A stretch of DNA of 64,000 bases from Carnegiea gigantea (GCA_029747015.1 JAKOGI010000351.1:129501-193500), one strand, 5' to 3'. Positions 11,177 through 23,471 are shown, counted from the first letter of the stretch. The notes: generated by a model from the sequence alone, not told the origin. Numbers and translations are program-made.

Positions 11177-12554
11177 CACGTAGTACTTAAACTATATACT
11201 ACAATGGTACTCAACCTTTGAGATCCCACACCTATAATAGAAACAAATTAACATGGAACAAATACTTTAACTAAGTAACGCAATAAACCTTCAAGATCCC
11301 ACACCTATATCTTATAGCTAAGTAAGATCCCACTGTATGTTGGGACATAGATAAGCAATCAAAAGCTCGTACCTCCAATGCACAATAGCAAAGTCATACA
11401 ATAACAAAGCAACTAATGTATTGAAGCATTGTTATAAACCTTCTCTTTAAATATACCAAATTAGAGGGGAAAGCTGGAAGAAACAGAGTATTGATTAGGG
11501 GTTAGACTCTTAACAGAGTGCAAAGCAGCTTTTTGCTCCTTGGAAGATGAAGTGATGGAATAAGTACTGTACATGGAGCCATAGTTGGAATAGAATAAGA
11601 AAATAATAATAAGATTAGTATTCAAACTGAGGTTCAATAGCTCAATTTCTTATAAATACATTAGATAAACTAAATCTATATGGATCTAATTAGAATACCC
11701 ATTTCTCAAAGACTATCGAAAACAAGAAATCCCATGAAGTTCTACACTTTTCCGTCAAACCATTATCATTGCTTTATGTGAATCTTCCCAGAATAAATTG
11801 AAACCGCACAATTACGGGAGGTACTGCAATTACAGGAAGTACTTTGCCTAAATATTTTGCCCCTTTACTAATTATACCTCGAGAAAATAGAAAATTCAAG
11901 AAAGGGAGGTATTTAGGTTACCTAGAGTGACGATGGAGAAGTTCGTTGGTGACATGCGGCATCCAACATAGGAAGATATTCATTGCATTAGTACTTTGTG
12001 CAAAGAAGAACCCTGACCCTCAATTGAACAGTAGGAATCATAATTCACATAAACATCTAAACTTAAGTTGAAATTTTAAGGGCTTATGTCAAATTAATCC
12101 TTTTAACCATAAATTTCTGCTTCTAATTTATAAACAAGCCTAAGAATGTCTTGTTCAACTGTTAAAAGCCAAAATTCAAGTAGATCGAAAATAGCATATC
12201 GACAATGGATGCGTGCGATGGAAGTGAACTACAGTGAAGATCATGAACAAGATTGAGAAAAAGAAGAGGAAACTCATTCGTAAAGACTGAAGAAGGAGCA
12301 AGAATAAACAGACAGAAAGCTCAAGATGCCCATGGCTGCTCTAGAGAGAGATAGAGTGAGGTCGGCTAGGTTTCCCCTTTCTGGCCGAAGTATCAGGTTG
12401 TAGTTCCCAATGGGCTAAATTTTGATTACCGCAGGTAGTGTAAAAGCGCATTGTTCAAAAGAGGCCCATGTTATTCCTATTACAGCTTTCTATGTCATTT
12501 TAATTATAAGGTAATTTTAATTGCATTGGGTTTTAGCCAACCAAACATAATAAC

Positions 12555-12700
12555 ATAATACAAACAACAATAATAACTCCCAGAGTAGGTCTCACTTTTG
12601 CTGGGGTCTTGGGAGATCCAGATATTGGCAACCTTACCCCTACGCACATGATTGCAGGTAAAGAGACTGTTTTCAATATAAGCATATAACAAGTTTTAAC
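12555..12700 (-). mobile_element. SINE 3' tail, TS/Au-like
   Basis: The reverse strand reads AACAGTCTCTTTACC, then GGGGTAAGGTTGCC, then CCAAGACCCCAG, and ends in a TTATTATTGTTGTTTG tail. This order (CTCT-rich box, GGGTAAGG, CCC..GACCCC, TTG-rich tail) is that of plant TS/Au-family SINEs. The tRNA-related 5' half with A and B boxes is not recognisable, so this is a 5'-truncated copy. It sits inside arm A of the inverted repeat at the junction with LINE-related sequence. Confidence 0.55.
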
Positions 12701-12991
12701 AAATGTCTAGATGTTGATAATCAGTTGATAAAATACTTTCGCAAACATAAGACCTAAGTATCTAAAATAACATAAGTTAACGTGAACACTAGATGATGGT
12801 CAAGAGTTTTTGTATCTTGAGTAACAAGCAGCAACATACTACTAATCTGGCCAATAGTAGTCTATAATGAAATAATCGGAGGTGGAAGGACGGAACCACA
12901 AATGCGAAGAGGCTACGACTCAAGCAAAAAGAAGTGTGATAATAACACACTGGCTAGGATCAATTCACTAGCCTGCAAGATTGCATCACAC

Positions 12992-13181
12992 ACTACAAAG
13001 AATAATAGCTAGTACAACATGACAATAATAATTACTCAAACAAAAGCCAAAGAAAGGACTAGAAGCGCACTATATATGCATTACCTACTACAAAGAATAA
13101 TAGCTAGTACAACATGACAACAATCATTACTCAAACAAAAGCCAAAGAAAGGACTACAAGCACGCTACATATGATCTGCAA
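12992..13181. repeat. 95 bp tandem duplication
   Basis: Two adjacent near-identical units, beginning ACTACAAAGAATAATAGCTA at 12992 and 13087. They lie next to the 3' end of the LINE fragment and may belong to its 3' untranslated region. The few differences (for example CAATAATAATTAC versus CAACAATCATTAC) indicate a recent duplication. Confidence 0.85.
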
Positions 13182-13189
13182 CCTTAATC

Positions 13190-14395
13190 CTAGATCTCTA
13201 TAGACTTCTATCATGAGCCATATCCTCTGTTGGACTTACAAACTTCAAATCGTTTCTAATCACCTTGTTCCAAATTTTCTTTGCCATCCTCTACCTCTTC
13301 TGCACCCTGAAAGGCTAATCGTCTTGCACCCTCCTCACTAGTACATTCTCACTCCTTGTCTTAACATGACCAAATTATCTAAGTTTAGTCTCCCCCATCT
13401 TATCTCTTATAGGTGTAACTCCTACTTTCTCTCTAATCACTTCATTTCTAATTCTATCTAGTCTCGTATATCCATACATCTATCTAATTATTCTTATCTT
13501 TGCTACTATCAACTGCTGGACTTGAGACTTCTTGATAGGCTAGTACCCTGAATCATATAACAAAGTTGGCCTGACTACTATACGATAGACCACCCCTTTT
13601 AATTCTATAGGAATTTTGTTATCACACAATACTGTAGAAGTGCTTATGAATTTGCCATCCCACTCATACATTGGTTAGTATCTTCGTTAGTATCTCTTTT
13701 CTCCTCAATGATCAAGCCTAAATACCTGAACTTCTCAACCCTTGGTATTGCCACCACACCCATGATGGCTTCTTCCCAACTTGGTTCCTCATTATTGAAC
13801 CTGCATTTTACGTATTCAGTCTTTGATTTGCTCTATCTAAATCCCCTAGATTCTAAGGTAAGTCTTCATTGCTCCAACTTGATATTAAGATAATCCATAG
13901 CTTCATCGATGAGAATACTATAATCAGCAAATAGCGTGCACCATGGTACCTTACCCTGAATCCCTTTTGTGAGTACATCCATAATGATAGTGAAAGCAAA
14001 TGAGGTTAAAGCTGATCCTTGATGGAGCGCAATGTGAATAGGGAAGTCCTCTGTGTCTCCTCCTGAGGTTCTTACACTTGTTTTTACTCCCACATACATA
14101 TCCTTGATAGCTCGGATGTACGTCTCCGACACCTGTTTCTGCTCCAAACATTCCCATAACACCTCATGCGGTACTCTATCATACACTTTTCATAGATCCA
14201 TGAACTCCATGTGACGATCCTTTTTCTTATCCCTATACATTTCCATAAGTCTTCTTGTTAAATGGGTTGCTTCTATAGTCGATCTATATGGCATAAAACC
14301 AAACCAGTTTTCTAATGGAAATATTCTTCCTCAACCTTCCCTAGATCACCCTTTTCTATAACTCATTGTGTGACCATGCAGTTTATTACCTCTAT
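13190..14395 (-). pseudogene. RTE-like LINE reverse transcriptase fragment
   Basis: The minus strand encodes a plant non-LTR reverse transcriptase. Motifs in order: FGFMPYRSTIEATHLTRRLM, EFMDL..VYDRVPHEVLW, YIRAIKDMYVGVKTSVRT, HIALHQGSALTSFAFTIIMD, LFADYSILIDEA. The catalytic FADD reads FADY, so the polymerase is dead. Downstream, on the minus strand toward 13190, FRYLGLI and the RTE-type C-terminal region follow with stops. Lower-case separations mark stops, for example between EFMDL and VYDRV near 14190. The N-terminal endonuclease is absent. Together with the adjacent SINE tail and tandem duplication it interrupts arm A of the inverted repeat. Confidence 0.8.
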
Positions 14396-14490
14396 AATTA
14401 TTATAACCTTGACTTGAACATGATAATGTATCAAATCTATTATTTTAATTTCATTACATCACTGATTACCCCCAACCAAACGACCCATTA

Positions 14491-16008
14491 GTGTTGATTT
14501 TGTTTTACTTATTCTTGATTGTTTGTCATCCTATTCGCGTCCATAATTAATTGTTCAAACACTAACCCTAGTAGATGGCGTAAAAGCAGGTTTTGCTTAA
14601 TGATATCAAATGAGCCTCAATCTATATGTGTTTGCCTTGCCAGCATATTTGAAAGCATGGCATGTTCAAGTTTCGCTTTCCTTAACCCTTACTTGCTTCA
14701 AATTGGGGGTAGGGGAGCAGTGTCATATTACACAGTTTAGCCAAATAAAGTTGTTCATAGAAATATAACGTGAGAAATTTCAATGAAGGTTTCAATTCCA
14801 TTGAATCTCATTCAAAAATGAATGTGTAAGACTTTTTGCAAACAAGCTTGGGCTACCTCTTGCACTTTGCAATAATAAGCCACTCTATTGTCAAACTTCT
14901 TAGAGAGCCAGTGCAATTCAGACATGTATTGTGCGCATAAACACTCAAGAAAGCCAATTTTCAGGCTATAATATTAGAAATCTAGGGCTTGATTTTATTT
15001 CTTTGTAACAATGCTTGTCATTATATCCTTTAAGCATTTATGGATATATGATTCATCAACTAAAATCTAAGATTCATTATTTAGTCAAAGCGGAAGCAAC
15101 TATAATCTAGCTATGATTTATTTTGAGCAAGCAATTGTAAAGTAATTCAATTTATCGACTTCACATGTCAAATATGCTGCAGAATGAAATTAGAAGGGTA
15201 CCAAAGGCAAGCTAATTTAGTTGAAAAAGAAGCAATGAAAACAAGCGTGATGATCTTAATAGAAAGTACAAAGAGAACACTGAATAATGTTACATCCAGA
15301 GGTGTTTTGTTGATCAACTGTTACATATTCGCAAACAAGAAAAATGATAAAATGAATAAAAATAAAAAGGGTCAAATCCATGTTTGGAGATTAGAAGTGT
15401 CATTTCTTAATCATAGCTCATGAAAAGATATTTAGCTTCCAGACTCCTTTTGCCTGTTAATTTTTGTATATTTAATCAGTTTTGAATTATTATCATTTCT
15501 TAAAGTATAAATCATAAGAAAGACTTGCGCGAACACATGAATTTCTTCTAAGCAAGCTAGTCAATGAAAACCCTAATATTATGCTAACATTATTTTAGAT
15601 AGCATCATTTAAGATGTTTATTGTAGATTACCCAAGTATGAACAATACTTATAGGCTGGTTTGTGTAAGAAAATTAGTTACATCATATATGAATAATAAG
15701 ATCCAATAATTGTACAACTTGTTTGCACAAAATTATTGTGATTAGCTGATTAAACAACAACTTACATCATATATTAACATGATAAACAACGAATAAGAAT
15801 CAATATGGTATTCTATTTGGACAAAAGCTACATTGCCATATTTCTTCACACATTTTGAACTCTTGGCTGCAATGGCTAAAAACATGATTTTTTTTTATTT
15901 GTTCCTTTTTTTTAGGGGATCAAATTCTTTGTTTCCTTTGCCTAAGTTCATTTGTATTAGCGTTACAATTAAACTTTTTCCTTTGAATGCTTTCTGAGAG
16001 GGGGAATA
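14491..16008. other. Unassigned intergenic sequence
   Basis: AT-rich sequence upstream of ankyrin pseudogene A. Open frames at 14519-14740 and 15184-15423 have no family resemblance, no intron signals and biased composition, so I do not call them genes. If the pseudogene was once active, its promoter would lie here, but no promoter element can be singled out. Confidence 0.4.
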
Positions 16009-16440
16009 ATAAAGGGAAGGTTACATAATGTTGCAATAGAAGGGGATGTAACAAAGTTGCTAAAATTGGTCAATAAAGACCTTTTTGCACTTGCAAGGTT
16101 ATGTGTCCTTGGAGTTTACAAAGAGACTTCATTACACTAACTACAATGCTAGGTCATACGAACTTCCCTAGAGAAATTCTTAATCAAACCCTAGCTTAGC
16201 ATGTAAAGTTGATTTACACAAGTCCATACTACTGCACCTGACAGCGGGATCAAGTAATGTTGAGATGGTAACACTTCTGCTCAAGCCGACTCAGAGATGT
16301 GTTTAGCGTGCAACCTATATGGAAGGAACCTAGGCGATGTTATAGCCATGTATGGTCAAACAGATGCCTTAAGATGGCTGCTTCCATTTAATCTTGATGC
16401 AGCATGGATGGCAACAGACTAGCACTAACTAGCATGGATG
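16009..16440 (+). pseudogene. Ankyrin-repeat gene remnant A (ankyrin-PGG family, first exon)
   Basis: Split over three frames, the translation matches the N-terminus of plant ankyrin-PGG (BDA1-like) proteins. The pieces are KGRLHNVAIEGDVTKLLKLV, then a frame change near 16138 into TTMLGHTNFPREILNQ, then PSLACKVDLHKS and NVEMVTLLLKP, then NLYGRN and AMYGQTDALRWLL. The start codon position reads ATA (16009-16011). The family are membrane-associated signalling proteins, several acting in plant immunity; the C-terminal PGG membrane domain is not found downstream of this copy. At least two frameshifts and stops at 16310 and around 16416 mark it as a pseudogene. Copia element 1 lies about 200 bp downstream. 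Confidence 0.7.
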
Positions 16441-16654
16441 ACAATCAAATAGGTTCCTAATCCACAATACTATTACATATTTACATTCCTTACTTTTTCC
16501 GTTGGTGTCTTACATGATGCAAGAAGTCATTTTTTTAGGACTTAGTTACCAATATCCTCTCTACTATATCCCCCCATCATAACCATCTCTGAACACAATT
16601 AAGTACTATAATCTATGCAATGATGCATGTGGAGTCGCACATTCATGTTGTGAT

Positions 16655-16771
16655 TGTGAATAATTTTGTAATGGAATGGCGTTCCTAAAATCGAAGCCAG
16701 GTGCTTCTATATATAGATGATATAGTTACAATAAAATTACATAAGTACCCTTATCCCATTACATCCTGTCA
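16655..16771 (-). repeat. 3' LTR of copia element 1
   Basis: 117 bp. On the plus strand it starts TGTGAATAATTTTG and ends CATCCTGTCA. It shares a CTATATATAGAT palindrome-like TATA block and GTTACAATAAAATTA with the partner at 21662-21780. Confidence 0.75.
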
Positions 16772-18140
16772 AGCTATACAGGGGGGCACGCGGACTGCAA
16801 ACAGATTGGACATGTGAAATAAAAGATGTTGTGAAGACAAACCTTTCATGAATTTATCCGCTAACTGAAGCCTAGTAGGTACATACTGAACAACTAAATC
16901 ACTATGAGCAACATTTTCATGCACAAAATGGTAATCAACAGCAATAAGCTTACTATGATCATGACGAACAGAATTTGTAATAAGATATGTTGCACTGAAA
17001 TTGTTGCACCGCACCCAAGCTAGAGAGGTGAGAGTAAATAACAAGATCAAGTAAGAGCTTACAAATCCACAACAGTTTCAGCCATAGTATAAGCGACAGC
17101 ATGATAGTCAGCTTTAGTTGAGGATTGGGAGACCATAGGTTGCTTCTTTAAGTGCCAAGCTATGAGATTAGGTCCAAAAAATACTACATACCCATTGGTA
17201 GATCAACATGAAGCATGACATCCAGCCCAGTCAGCTTTAGAATATATAGCAACTAGTGAAGGAACGACAACAGGGAGTAGTAAAATCCCATGGTCAAGAG
17301 TCCTCTAAAAATACATGAGAATCTGCTTAGCGACCGAAAGGCAACTAGGATAGGGAGTATCCATAAACTGGGAAACTACATGAGCTGGATATGTAATGTT
17401 AGGTTATGTCACTATCAATATTATAAAGCACCTGCCATGCTTATGTACTTAGTGGGATCTATAAGTAATTCACCATCAGAGAGGGAAAGGGTAGTCCTAG
17501 CAGCAAAAGGTGTGTGAATAGGTAGCAGGTGTGCACATGAAACTTAGAAAGAAGGTCAGTTGAACTGAGACAAAAACAAACCTACTATGGACCAAGTAAC
17601 ATGCACACCACAAAAAAGTGGACAGCTCCCAAGTCCTTCATAGCAAATTAATGAAAGAGTAGCTTAATAAAGGATCATGGATGAGAAATAAAGCTCCTTA
17701 TCAAGACAATGTTGTCAACATACAGTAAAAGAATAATCGTATGTGAACCAGAATAAAAAATGAACATGAACGGATCCACCTGACTACAATGAAAGCCATA
17801 TGTTAAAAGAAAGCCATTAAACCTATGAAACCAAGCTTGACGTGATTGTTTAAGACCATAAATAGCTTTCCTAAGATGATGCATGCGTAGGAAATTGAGG
17901 ATCAATGAAACCAGGAGGATGACACATGTATAATTGCTTAGTTATGATGCCATGAACAAGAGCATTCTTAACATCAAGTTGATGAATCCACCACTTCTTA
18001 GATAAGGCAATACATAAAACAAGACGAATAGTAGTAGGACGAACAATAGGAGGAAAGGTTTTAATGAACATCAATAGCTGCATGATGATGATTACCTGCA
18101 ACAGCCAAGGAAGCTTTATACCACTCAATGCTACCATCTA
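16769..18140 (-). pseudogene. Copia element 1 reverse transcriptase and RNase H remnants
   Basis: Minus-strand fragments in order: WWIHQLDVKNALVHG and YMCHPPGF (RT palm start), LRKAIYGLKQSRQAWF, LLLYVDNIVLI where the catalytic YVDD has become YVDN, then the RNase H end SVRHDHSKLIAVDYHFV and YVPTRLQLADKFMKGLSSQH. These would copy the RNA into DNA and remove the RNA strand. Stops and frameshifts separate every block, for example between 17050 and 17675, so no active enzyme is encoded. Confidence 0.8.
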
Positions 18141-19720
18141 ACTTGTATTTTATCCTATAGATACACTTACTTACAACCAAGTCCTATACATAATTATAAG
18201 GAACTAGTTCACATGTGTGGTTAGTCATCAATGCACTAAACTCATGGGCTAGCCCCTTACTGTCGAGGTTTATGAGCAGCCTCTTTAAAGAATACAGGTT
18301 TAGTTTTAGTACAAAGAGAAGATAGAGTGTAGGTGTTTAGGATTAGCGATACCAGACTTGGACCAAGTCTGCATAGGATAGACATTCGAATGACCAGAAG
18401 TGCACAAAAGAGCAGGTGGATGGGCAAGAAAAGACCTAAAAGAAGAAGTATTGATTTTTGGCTGTGTGGGAGAGTCTGACTGAGGTGAAGACAGGTTGGG
18501 CTGCTAGGATTGGGCCAACAGGCAAAAGGAGAATGGATGCATCGCAGGAACTGGGCAGGACTGGGACGAGGTAAAGGTAGCAAGTCAGAAGAAGGTGGGG
18601 CAGGCATGGGCAAACTAGCAAAAGACCCGACAGAAGGAGATGACCTACATAAGGAAGAGACGACCCCACTTGCTAGGCAATGTGAACCTATGGGGACACC
18701 ATTGGAGCACCACAAACTAAACCCTAAAGCAGTAAAAGATTGTGAGGTGGAAGTGAGAGACAAAATATCACTCGTAAAATTATCATGGACGATAGGGTTA
18801 AAGGGAGCTATATAAGGAAAAATGTTTTCATAAAATTGAACTTGTCGACTTGTAAAAACCATTCCTAATTTGGGCTCAAGGCATTGATACCCTTTGTACG
18901 GAGTGACATAGCCAAGAAAAACACATTGAATAGAACGTGGTTGTAATTTGTTGTGTGAGGAAGCACGAAAATTCAGAAAACAAGCAAAACCAAATGTTCT
19001 AAGAAAAGTGTAATCAAGCAGTTTACTAAAAAGTTTTTGAACCAGACTTTCAGAGCTAAGAATAGTAGAAGGAAGCGCACTGATAGTAAAAATAGCAGTG
19101 TATGTGGCATCGACCTAAAATTTAGATGGTAAGAGAGGCTGAACAAGAAACCCACAAACCATCTGAAGAATGTGACAATTCTTACATTCTACTAAACCAT
19201 TCTAAGCTTGTGTGTTATGACAAGATTTTCTAAAAAGCATCTCAGTCCTGCATAGGTGAGTTATCAAACTCATCACCTCTATCCCTTTGACAAATTTTAA
19301 TGGATTGCCCAAATTGTTTTACATCAATGGTTTTAAAATTTGTAAAAATTGTATAAACCTCATTTTTCTGCTTCGATAGAACCAGGTAAAATGAGAATAA
19401 TCATCCACAAAAGTTACATAATATTGAAAACCTAAATGAGACATAACAAGAGATTGAAGAACATCAGAATATATTAACTGTAATGGATAAATAGAACTAT
19501 ATTCTATTAACTAAAAAGGAAAATGATGAGATTTGCTAAGTCAACAAGTCATACAATTATCATGAAAAACTGAGCTAGAAACAAGCTTATTTTTCTTAAG
19601 TATATCTAAAACTTTAGCTCCACAATGACCAAGCTGCCTATGCCAAGTATCTCCTGATGAATCGAAAGCAAGAAAAGCAGAGGTGACTCATGTCATGGAT
19701 TAAGAGAAAAGGGTAGAGGT
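18141..19720 (-). pseudogene. Copia element 1 integrase remnant
   Basis: The minus strand carries a broken integrase: an FVDDYSHFTW block (first Asp), a RGDEF-like block (second Asp) and NGLVECKN (Glu). These are followed by the C-terminal signature KLQPRSIQCVFLGY and PKLGMVFTSRQVQFYE (up to about 18800). The 18257-18862 frame beyond is the low-complexity Ser/Pro linker that normally separates integrase from RT. Several stops and frame changes interrupt it. Confidence 0.65.
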
Positions 19721-20339
19721 TGTCAATACTAAGAGCCAACAACAGGACATCACTTGTAGTATGTCCTTTACCAAAAAACAGGAACCATTAAACTTGACAT
19801 CATAATCATTATCCATGCAAAGACGCCTAATAGAAAAAAAGAGTTTGCTGTAACTGAGGGACATGAAGAATAGAAGAGATAATGGCTTTAAGTGAGTTTA
19901 ATGGTCAATGAACCAATGATAGCAATAGGTAACAAAGAACTATTCCCTACTTCAACTTTATTAGAACTAGCGTAAGGAGTCTTCGAAGATAAAATACCTT
20001 CCTTAGGAGTCATGTGAGTAGCTACAGCTTAATCTAGGCACCAAAGGCTTTCGGTATCTTCAATATATGAAAAAGTGGCCAAAGCTAGTATAGAGGAATT
20101 GTGTTTAGGCTGAAATCTGATAGGGTAAGAGACAGCAAAATGACTAGGATAAATCTAACAAATTGTATTAGGGGCAGGCCCTAACACCCCCTCAAATGAT
20201 TCATTACTTACAGATGAAGAATTAGTAACAGAAACAGTAGTACAAAAATATTAGATGATGAAACAACCAAATCACAGTAAACAGGACCTGTAGGTACACT
20301 CTTGGAAGAAGTTGCAAATTAAGCAGATGAGTTGGAATT

Positions 20340-21090
20340 CTAGTTGTTGTTATTGTTGTTCCGACCCTTATTGTTGCAATTATTGTTGTGCCTATGATTC
20401 AAACCTTTGTTGTTTCATCCTTTGGACCAAGTATTCTGATTGGATAAAGCTGAGCTGGTAACGACAGAACCAGCCTAATTAATGGTAGCCGCAAACACTT
20501 GATGAGTCACAACGCCATGTTCACAATTGTGAACATAGTTGACACAATGCTCATAGAACAATAAGCATGTACGAAACTCAATAAAGATAATACCACCATG
20601 CAGGAATGATAAATTAGCAATAAAATTGCCATAATCCGATCCAAGAATGCTAAGAGTGTATTGAATCAACTGCAAATTAGAAACTGGAGACTTAATGGTT
20701 GCTAAAGAATCAACAACAGACTTGATCTGAAGCAAGTAGTCATCTATGGTTGTGACTCAGGCTTATAAAGATTCCCTAGTGTACACTTTAGATATACAAC
20801 AATAGTGAGATAGGCAGTATTGAACTGAGACTCAACATGTTGCCCAACTGGTAGACAATGTACAGAATCACGTACCTCCATAACATGATTTTTGGAGATC
20901 ATTGCAAAAATGCTAGCACGTATTAGTTGGTCAAGACAAAGCCACAATAGGTAGGCTGGATTAGGTTGTTGTGCACTAAGAGGCATCGTAATGTAAGGAG
21001 GTGGCTGCGAGATACTACCATTGAGGAACCCATGAAGCTGATGCATAACGAGGAAGTAAATGAACTGTATCTTCCAAGTCAAAAAATCTT
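20340..21090 (-). pseudogene. Copia element 1 gag remnant
   Basis: Minus-strand copia-type Gag (UBN2-like): WKIQFIYFLVMHQLHGFL with NPAYLLWLCLDQLI (21082-20744), then QIKSVVDSLATIKSPVSN, LQLIQYTLSILGSDYGNFI and CLLFYEHCVNY (20735-20475), then an Asn-rich stretch (about 20340-20450) of the kind that replaces basic linkers in such proteins. There is no clear zinc knuckle. A frame change separates the two halves near 20740. Confidence 0.7.
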
Positions 21091-21661
21091 CAACTTTGTC
21101 AAGAGAGGTAGTGACAAAGTTGGTGACATTGGTGGTCTAGATCGCTGATAAGACAACAGGGAGACCATGATCGAATTATGGGAGCACGAAAGCAATCGGA
21201 TCAACATGAGGCACGCTCGTGAACCAAGGCATGAAAACTAAGTCAGAAATAGCTGAAGAAGGCATGACAAAGGACGCCACAACACCCAAATAAGAAGGCA
21301 TAGACTAAGGGTGTGACTGAGTTGGTTTTCATGTGAAGAAAGAAAAAGAAGTGAGATTGGGAGCCATAAAAGCTAGTAGAGGTAGTGGAGAAACCCACTA
21401 TCCTAAGGAGAATAGACCCGACCCACCTTCAAAAGAGGATTGTTGAGAGGTGATGGGAGAGTAACCACTTCGCCAGCATCCGTAGAAAGTGGAGAGGGGC
21501 AGTGTCTGTGGCGGATGAGAATAAAGGTGTGTCAACACCAGTGGTGGCCCTCATGGTAGTGTGAAGATGGTTATGTGTAGAAGAAGAAAAGCGGAAGACT
21601 AAGTTTTGGGCAGAAGCTAGGGCAAGGAAAAAGAATTGAGATCCATTGGTTCTTGATACCA

Positions 21662-21780
21662 TACGAATAATTTTGGGAAGGAATGGCTCACTCAAACTAA
21701 GAGTCAGGCGCTTATATATAGATAATGCAGTTACAATAAAATTATATAAGTACCCTTCTCCTATTAGTGAGGACTAATCA
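21662..21780 (-). repeat. 5' LTR of copia element 1
   Basis: 119 bp partner of 16655-16771. It lies directly next to the primer site TGGTATCAAGAACC, which fixes its inner edge. Plus-strand start TACGAATAATTTTG, end GACTAATCA. Confidence 0.75.
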
Positions 21781-22015
21781 AGTTGTTCCTGCTAGTCCTC
21801 CACAAAGAACCATGTCATAAAGGACTTAATCTAGCGGTTAAGTACATATGCCCAGCCCTAGCTCAAATAAACGGTGTACCTCATTTTAAACCATAAAGCA
21901 AAATAAGGGTACCACATCACTTTCTCCAAATAGGCGGTCTTCTGCTGTAAGAACGAAATAGAAAATGTTTTCTAGAGGTGCTTGTGTCCTAACAGCTAGT
22001 GGTCATGGTAATCAA
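21781..22015. other. Short spacer between two copia elements
   Basis: 235 bp of unassigned sequence separating elements 1 and 2. Its last five bases, ATCAA, are the left target-site candidate of element 2. No gene is seen. Confidence 0.5.
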
Positions 22016-22198
22016 TATAAGTGATATAGCGGTGTTAGCGGGATACATATTCTTTGTATATTATTTGGTAAATCTGTAAATATTCTGTAGATTATTTTCT
22101 TTCCTAAAATTAAGTCTCTAGCTTGTATATCTCTACGCATCTCTGATGAATGGTAGGTAGAAAATTCATGTCTTAAATTATTCGTTATCAATTTATCA
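22016..22198 (+). repeat. 5' LTR of copia element 2
   Basis: 183 bp. The inner edge is fixed by the primer site at 22199. It shares TTCTTTGTATATTATTTGG and TAAGTCTCTAGCTTG with the 3' LTR. The outer few bases (TATAAG) have lost the canonical TG. Confidence 0.75.
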
Positions 22199-22413
22199 TG
22201 GAATCAGAGCGGGACTAAAATATCCCTAATTTTTTTTCCTCTTCCTACCCAGCCTAGTGTCTATCATCCCTTTGGCTACAGCCCTCAATTTTGTTGCATC
22301 ATATCCACCAAGGTATGGTGAAGAACCATAGCCTATTCAAGCGTGTTGTCATTACGATACGTATTCTTACGTTAGTTCTTGGTTTGTCTCTTATAAGTGC
22401 ATAGTCGCTGATC

Positions 22414-23300
22414 ATGACAAAAAACAACTCTAAACCCAAGCACGCCAATCCGACCTATCCTTATTATCTATCAAGAAAAGTAATACAGGGTAATTCTTTA
22501 ACCAAGGATCCCTTAAAGGGCGATAATTATACTGTTTGGGCACAGAGCGTTATCATAGCTCTCAAGTCCTAAAATAAACTGAGTTTTATTGATGGGACTA
22601 TAACTCAACCTACTAAAGACTTTGTAAACTTCCAGGCATAGGAAATTGTTAATTACATGTTATGTTTATGGATTTAGAACTTACTTGACCCTGCTGTCCG
22701 CACCACAGTTTCACGCATCATTAATGCTCAAGTGATGAGGAGTACCTTACCGATTTGATATTCAATACCCAATGGACATAGAACGTATCAATTATGGTCT
22801 GCCCTTACTAATACTAAACAGGATCATACTTCTATCATGAGCTATTATACAAAATTCCTGGGCCTGTGGGATGATTTGATGACTTTATCTCCTATTGAAA
22901 CGTGTGGTTGTGAAAAGAGTGCTAAATTAGTTCCTTCCCATGAAAATTTGCATAATTATCAGTTTTTGATGGGCTTCAATGATGACTATATCAACTTACG
23001 AAGGCAAATCATAAATATGGCCTCTTTGTCGAGTTTGGATCGTGTATATGCTATGGTTGCACCTACCGTTCTTAGGTTTTATACTCAGTCAGAACAGCTT
23101 TCCTGTGATCGATCCAATGTGGTATCCTGTGGAACTGCTCAATTAGACCGCATTCTGTCAGGATGTGGTGTACTTTCTATAGCCGGATGGGTCATACGCA
23201 TGACCGTTGCTACAAGCATCTAGGTATCATGCCATCAAGCCATGGGTGTGGGAGTGGGAGTGGGTCTGCACGCACTTCGCTCCCTACTGTAGGAGCTCTT
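22414..23300 (+). pseudogene. Copia element 2 gag remnant
   Basis: Starts at ATG 22414 (MTKNNSKPKHANPTYPYYL), then LTKDPLKGDNYTVWAQSVII, the typical N-terminal copia Gag block. After stops and a frame change, MSYYTKFLGLWDDLMTLSPI and YQFLMGFNDDYINLRRQI follow (22837-23020). The zinc knuckle appears as CTFYSRMGHTHDRC in the next frame (about 23166), where the second Cys is Tyr. Gag would package the RNA; this copy cannot make it in full. Confidence 0.75.
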
Positions 23301-23471
23301 GCTGCAACTATTGTGGGTTTCGCGGGTCTGTCTTCGTCTACACGGGGTCCCATGGCCACACCTATTCCCGGCCTTACTTCTAAACAAATGCAATGCCTGT
23401 TCCTACGGTTGGAATCTTCACCATCTTCTGAGACTCTTGTCGGTAAGTTGTAAACACCTCATGTTACATAG

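Larger units (their letters stand above)
11177..14490 (-). repeat. Inverted-repeat arm A (interrupted by SINE and LINE)
   Basis: The reverse complement of 11177-12560 aligns almost continuously with 48230-49650 on the plus strand. Matching landmarks include CTTCGGCC before a CT-rich run, GCATCTTGAGCTTTCT, CTACTTGAATTTTGGC, CTTAGGCTTGTT and TCTTCCAGCTTTCCCCTCTAA. A further 80 bp of the arm reappears at about 14410-14490 (ATCAGTGATGTAAT on the reverse strand), beyond an inserted SINE tail and LINE fragment. The sequence looks like a 5' untranslated region plus intron, with no long reading frame. What the parent was is unknown. The outer gypsy element interrupts its far end at 11176. Confidence 0.75.
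16655..21780 (-). mobile_element. Ty1/copia element 1, complete but decayed
   Basis: Minus-strand element with very short LTRs (16655-16771 and 21662-21780, about 118 bp) and a methionine-tRNA-type primer site TGGTATCAAGAACC (minus strand, 21661-21648). Gag, integrase, RT and RNase H remnants follow in the standard copia order on the minus strand. All frames are broken. The flanks (GTGAT or TGTTG on the left, AGTTG on the right) give at best a 4-of-5 target duplication. Confidence 0.8.

Noticed and set aside
14519..15423. Two small plus-strand frames between the LINE and ankyrin remnant A
   Set aside because: No family motif, codon bias or gene signals. Their lengths are expected by chance in AT-rich DNA.
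18510..18815. A 101-codon plus-strand frame
   Set aside because: It is the antisense of the integrase-RT linker in copia element 1.
16646..21785. A perfect target duplication for copia element 1
   Set aside because: The flanks (GTGAT or TGTTG against AGTTG) do not match fully under any plausible LTR edge.
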